NCBI GenBank assembly: GCA_964058805.1
Contig: CAXKVV010000250.1
Coordinates: 1-25,427, forward strand
Source of the DNA: Schoenoplectus triqueter
Taxonomy: Eukaryota; Streptophyta; Magnoliopsida; Poales; Cyperaceae
Direction: 5' to 3'
DNA length: 25,427 nucleotides
Shown one piece after another: positions 20,711-25,427 of the stretch. The notes under the pieces were generated by a model. That model saw only the letters and a program-made list of their open reading frames with translations, made no database searches and was not told the origin of the DNA. Position 1 is the first letter of the stretch; each line of letters starts with the position of its first letter. Position numbers and translations under genes: made by a program.

Positions 20711-20959
20711 ATGGCTATCAGTATTAGATGTTACTTTCTGTTGTTGCTGGTCGTAGGAATGGAGTTGGTTGGATCAGTCGACGCACGCCCGCTCGATGGA
20801 AGCCGAATGAAACAACTCATAATACATCCAAACAGTGCAGTGATTGGCACACGACCAACGGGCGAGTTTTTATTGCGAAATAAGTTGCAAAATCGATTAA
20901 TGATCAATGATACTAAGAGGGAGGTGCCAGGAGGACCTGACCCACAGCACCACCTTTGA
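20711..20959 (+). CDS. CLE-family secreted signalling peptide precursor (variant motif)
   Basis: An 82-aa single-exon precursor when begun at the ATG at 20711. The frame is open to an earlier ATG at 20648, but only the later start puts a classic signal peptide at the N-terminus (IRCYFLLLLVVGMELVGSVDA, cleavage before RPLDG), and the TATA box spacing agrees. A variable middle region follows, then the CLE motif REVPGGPDPQHH at residues 70-81 (bases 20918-20953) with a single Leu after it. A Lys precedes the motif. The invariant CLE positions are present: Arg1, Pro4, Gly6, Pro7, Asp8, Pro9, His11, His12. The combination is unusual: positions 1-4 (REVP) are like other CLE groups, while GGPDPQHH is typical of CLE1-7. 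It is convergent with KDSB, whose stop lies about 610 bp away. A secreted ligand for CLV1/BAM-type receptors is inferred. Confidence 0.88.
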   Translation: MAISIRCYFLLLLVVGMELVGSVDARPLDGSRMKQLIIHPNSAVIGTRPTGEFLLRNKLQNRLMINDTKREVPGGPDPQHHL

Positions 20960-21569
20960 TGAATGTTATCACCACAGTGAACTTGAAATAATTAATTATG
21001 TGTGCACCGAGATTAATTCGAGTTAAAACAAGAATTGTTCTAATTATTGTGTTGGATAATATCAGGATGAATTTGATGGGAACTCGTTTTCTCCTATATA
21101 TCTCATTCTATATTGAAAAAGACTCAGCGTTAGCGATTTCATCAAGTTTGGCATCGGTTATTCCTTTAAGTTTTAACGATTATTATAAAGATTAAGCTCA
21201 GCCAGAGTTTCGAAAAATACATCTCTATCTTGTCTGATGTTCTACAGTAAATTTGATAGGCAAATTTAAGTACTCAAGAATTACATGCTTGCATTAAAAC
21301 CAGTCCACGGTCACAGTTGTACAATACATCAATTCGAGAACCAGTACATGTCAAACATAGACCATTTGAACAAAGAAAAAAAAAATGCATACATAAACAT
21401 TATTCCCTACATCCTAAATAAACATAAGACAACAAGAGCAGCAAAACAACAAGGAAAAGAGATCAAAACATGTCAACAACATACTTCCTGTCAAATTAGA
21501 GAACTCTCGACCTGCACATAAGTTAGCACTCCACGAAAATAACACACCATAAAAATTGAGTACAAAAAG
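20960..21569. other. Convergent intergenic region (CLE and KDSB 3' ends)
   Basis: Holds the 3' untranslated regions of the plus-strand CLE gene and minus-strand KDSB. Small open frames here (20998-21195, 21285-21521) show no motifs. Confidence 0.45.
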
Positions 21570-24500
21570 CTACTCAATATTTTTTTCTCGCATAATAGCT
21601 TCCATCTTGCTGACATCTTCAGGAGTATCAACACCATGCGCATCATGGTCAACCTTGATTACCTGGCATTTTGAACATAATCAACCTCCTTAAATTGTTA
21701 ATTGCAGCAGTTAATTGATGAAAGAAGAAAATGAGCTTTGTGAGAACTTTTCAAGTTTTATAAGCATTTTAAATGAAAAATGCCAAGGATTTTTACACCT
21801 TGGTCAACCATACCTTTTTAAACTTAATGGTAGCGTACACAATGTGCCTAATATATATCATCATACACACCAATATAATGTAGTATTATGTTCAATTTTC
21901 AACCAATCTACAACCAACATATTTTTGTTACAGGTAATCATTGCAGTTTTGATTTACAAGGCTCAAAAGTCCTTACAGTTAGCATGTTCCATAGCACAAA
22001 TCTCAAAACAAAGACCATGGCACAGGTGTGCCCTAACTTCTTGACTTTAATGCATTTCCAACACCCGATGAAAATTGCCTCCTTTCCCTAATACAGAAAC
22101 TGACCTTTTCCACTTAATATTAAGACTTTCTTCAACAACAGAAACAAGCTATAGGCACCTCACTCGCTGCGCCGCCTTGAGAATTTCCACTCAATGTTCT
22201 CAACTCTTTTGATATCTTCATGTGGAACCCCTCCCTTTGAACCCCCGCATATTCACCCACAGCTTCTATTGGGACAACAACCACCATTATTTGCTTATTA
22301 TTTAATTGTCCAAGGCTAGTCATATAAAAGTGCACAGCCCCCCCCCCCCCCCCCCCACAAATAGTAAAAACATTCGCATGTTGAGGAATTAGAATTTTCA
22401 TGGCAAGATGAGCTGTGGAAACAATTGCTGCTGCAGTGCGAACTTGTATGCGCAGCACCACAGAAGATGCAAAACAATTTGACACAAGCAGTCATGGACC
22501 CAAGGATCCAACTTAAGGCTGACCTGGTGGGCTGATCAACTAAGACGGAATAGGCTCACCAAAGGATTGGGGCAGACTTAACAGCTAAGCTCTTTATATG
22601 ACTAGGAGATCTCTTCATAATAATCAAAACTCTTTTTTGAATCTTTGCTTCAAAAATAATAAATCATGGGATTCTTGCTAATCAGTCAAAATTTGGAGAC
22701 AGTTTGACATGTAGGAAAGTCAAGGACAATAACCTCAAATATTTAGATATTATAAAAACAATTAAATAAAAATTACCTTCATCTTGTAACCATTCTCTAA
22801 AACTTTAAGTTGTTCAAGATCTTCCTCAAGTTGCAAAGGAGTTGGCTCCAGCTTTGGGTATATCTTTAGGAATTCTGAATCATAGCTCTGCATAATGACA
22901 GAGAAAAGTAAATACAATGATGACGATGACAAGATAACGACTAAATACTAAATAAGAGCGGACTACGACCATAATGATGCCTAAATATTAAAACAGTTTA
23001 CTTATGAGATAATGACTACGACCAAGATAACAACTAAGACACAATGATGGAATGATGATGCAATTACGTAATTCTATCCAAAGTAGTGCTCAAGGCTGTA
23101 CAATTCAGATTGTTATAACTAATGAGAATACCTGAATGCCCAAATGAAGAAGATATGGGAATTTCTGGTTCACTTTTCCAGACCTGAAACATTTATTTAA
23201 GAATTGAAACATAAAAAAAATGAATCAACATGTCCAAAAATATCATAGAGAGTAAGCGCTCGAACTTGATCATGGCCCTATGAGTAATTCATACAATTTT
23301 TTTTTTAAAAATTGAGGATCCAAATCAATGCTAGACGGACACTGTACCCCTTGATGTGCATTATCCAAGGTCTTGAATTCACTATAAACTAGTTCCCATA
23401 CTTGCTGGTAAGTAAACAGAATAGTAAATCAATGCCAGACAGATATTGTACACCTTCATGTGTATTATCCAAAGTTCTTACATTCGTCATCCTATAAACT
23501 AGTTCCCATACTTGCTGGTAAGTAAACAAAATAGTAATAACAATAATCATGGTTTACTTGTTAAAAGGAATTAATCCTCTGGAGAAGTAAATAGCATAGC
23601 CATTACTGTCAACAACACACTTGACTCGGTTCGTGTCCAATGCATATTCAGGTTTCAGAGACGTGACAGCTGTGCTAAATACCGCATCAGGAGCTCGCTT
23701 CATATCAGATATAGACAAGGATTAGATTCATCTAGAAATGTTGCAAAGGACAACAGCAATAAAATCATGTGATTGTTTTTTCTTGTGAAAAACAAACCTG
23801 TAAGGCTTGAACAATGCCATCTATGATTTCAGGTTCAATGAGTGGCTCATCTCCTTGTATATTGACTACAATATCATAACTTTCTGCAAGCTTCTGAAGA
23901 GCCTCACTACATCGTTCAGCTCCTAAAAGAAGAATGAAGTAAGGTTTGAGCAATTTGTGACATAACACAAAACACTGCAATGAATGATAGAGCGATATGT
24001 GATATAAATAATTAACTAAACAAAAACACCATCCTCAATTAGCACTCAAGCAATATTAAAGGAAAAAGGTTACTGTACAATTTTTTCAAGACAAGAAATG
24101 AAATCAAACAAATTTGTCTGAAAACAATTGAACAGCTGTGCACATTGGAGTTATTCAAAACCCACTGCATTTCTGCAGTCAGTGTAATGGCTTTAGTACA
24201 AGTAGTTGTACTAAGAGAAGTGTTTTACTCTTCATAAAATTGTTAGTGTAACTTGGAGGAAGGACAACAAGAGACCATTTCTACATGACTCAGATGTCAT
24301 GATAACATCAGCTCCAAATCCTCTACAGCATTCTGCAATTCTCTCATCATCAGTTGCCACAACTGCCAGAAATAACCATTTTAATTTTGTGATTAAAGAT
24401 GAGAATTATAGGAAACATAATCTATGTGCTGACTGGAAAAGGCAGCACTGATTTCATATGACCTACATAATTGCAAGGTTTACATAACTAATTTGCACCT

Positions 24501-25427
24501 TGGCTCCTGAGTCCTGACTAACCCCATTTGGCAATGGCATCAACCAACTTCATCAGCAAGCGTAGTACTACTACTAGTCTGTTTATTGAGTAAGCCATCT
24601 TATTAAACAGAGGACTCAAAACAAAAATTGAATAGGTAAAGTACAGCTTAATCTCACAACGCTGCTGAAAAACATTGGATAACAAACTGGTGAGGGATTG
24701 AATGGACAAAAACACACATATACAGTAATCTATGCATATTTATCTAAACAAATGATATATAGTAATCATAAAAACAACATTATACAACTTATGACACATT
24801 GAATAAGGAAGAGGAACGAAAGATAAAATGTGAAAAATATTCATACCAACAGCATGTAGACTTGAAGCTAACTTGGCACTCTCCCAGGTTCTCTGTTAAA
24901 TTTAACAGTGAAACCAAACATAAATGTAAAATTTAAGTACAATGGCAATAAGATCACAACCAAGAGACTGGCGCACTATGTAATAAGTGTTGGATCTGAG
25001 GTATGTTAATGCTACCAATTAATTTTGGGTTAAATAAATAGGCTTTTCTTTGCAAGATTTGACATCAATATCAGGGCTTTGTGCTTAATATGCAAATTTC
25101 TGGTACACTGTTAATTAAATTTAAAATCATTAATTACAGTTCAACCTCAATTCAACATCAGCCAATAAATATAGCGATTTGCCACTGCACTTGAAAGCTC
25201 TCATTCTCTTTTACTGAATTTTTCTCTTTTCTGTTTGCCAGGCTTGGGTTAACTAAAGCATTGTACTAGTTTATCAACAAAAGCAAAATAACAGTGATAG
25301 AATAGGGTCAGATCGTGCCAATGCCAAACAGCACATATATCATTCAATTGTTTATTCATCTATGAGAAATCATTTCGACATATATAGGGAGGAAGAAAGA
25401 CAAAGAGGTGGGGTTACTTGGATCATA
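21570..25427 (-). CDS. KDSB: CMP-Kdo synthetase (3-deoxy-manno-octulosonate cytidylyltransferase), 5' part cut by window edge
   Basis: Eight exons with GT-AG borders and matching phases: 25427(partial)-25418, 24892-24847, 24362-24276, 23922-23798, 23697-23558, 23183-23132, 22887-22777, 21662-21570. They join into about 220 codons ending in TAG. Diagnostic pieces in order: MIQ/RTWESAKLA; VATDDERIAE; SCRNGAERCSEAL; YDIVVNIQGDEPLIEPEIID; DAVFSTAVTSL; NRVKCVVD; GYAIYFSRGLIPFNKSGKV; FPYLLHLGIQSYDSEFLKIY; PTPLQLEEDLEQLKVLENGY; VDHDAHGVDTPEDV. These match KdsB. The enzyme makes CMP-Kdo from CTP and Kdo, activating Kdo for the pectin rhamnogalacturonan-II; the plant protein is membrane-anchored at mitochondria by an N-terminal segment. 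The missing part (about 75 residues: anchor plus the IPAR nucleotide-binding motif) lies beyond the right edge. No lesion is seen in the visible exons. Confidence 0.95.
22338..22356. repeat. C19 homopolymer in the last KDSB intron
   Basis: 19 consecutive C in the intron between the last two KDSB exons. Length is likely polymorphic or assembly-sensitive. Confidence 0.9.
23322..23537. repeat. Tandem duplication in a KDSB intron
   Basis: Unit 1 (23322-23425) and unit 2 (23426-23537) both carry AAATCAATGC(T/C)AGAC, GT(G/A)(C/T)ATTATCCAA, then TATAAACTAGTTCCCATACT and TGCTGGTAAGTAAACA. Unit 2 has a small insertion. It lies between the IQGDEP-downstream exon (23697-23558) and the 52-nt exon; each unit includes a donor-like GGTAAGT. 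Confidence 0.9.

Noticed and set aside
22132..22485. 117-codon minus-strand frame crossing the C19 run (polyglycine stretch)
   Set aside because: Lies within a KDSB intron; the Gly run is just the homopolymer; no conserved domain.

Overview
The window is eukaryotic nuclear DNA from a flowering plant, most likely a eudicot. Evidence for this: a mitochondrial-type P-class pentatricopeptide-repeat (PPR) gene, two CLE signalling-peptide genes, a CMP-Kdo synthetase gene with GT-AG introns (a cell-wall pectin enzyme), AT-rich intergenic DNA, and plant-style non-autonomous transposons. No rRNA, tRNA, CRISPR array or bacterial-type operon was seen.

Layout. 1-1210: a degraded minus-strand chimera. 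A fragment resembling the N-terminus of augmin subunit 6 (AUG6/HAUS6-like, 452-628) sits beside an alcohol dehydrogenase exon fragment (46-333). Between them is a 118-bp intron-like spacer with GT...AG ends. 1211-3412: AT-rich DNA with a hairpin MITE (2501-2889) inside an older inverted-repeat element (about 2207-3412). 4111-4332: a CLE peptide gene (minus). 5103-5499: a hAT-like MITE built of GGGTCGGGT-type repeats. 6508-9498: an intronless 996-aa PPR gene (minus), with its leader to about 9900. 10525-11516: a CACTA-like remnant. 13467-14182: a second hAT-like element with a perfect 8-bp target-site duplication. About 15520-18050: gene-like debris on the plus strand, including two exon-like pieces of lumazine synthase with an in-frame stop. 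18192-19172: a PIF/Harbinger (Tourist-like) MITE swollen with TTA-type low-complexity DNA. 20052-20078: a Helitron-like 3' terminus. 20711-20959: a second CLE gene (plus). 21570-25427: eight exons of KDSB (minus), running off the right edge.

The four intact or apparently intact genes have unrelated roles: two secreted CLE ligands, one organelle RNA-binding PPR protein, and one CMP-Kdo synthetase for rhamnogalacturonan-II. They do not form a pathway. The notable biology is the pair of CLE genes sharing a PGGPDPQHH core about 16 kb apart on opposite strands, and two separate places where fragments of host genes appear to have been copied and left as intron-containing pseudogenes. One of these lies upstream of a Helitron-like end. 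No wholly new system was identified. Gene-family calls rest on remembered family sequences and need database confirmation.
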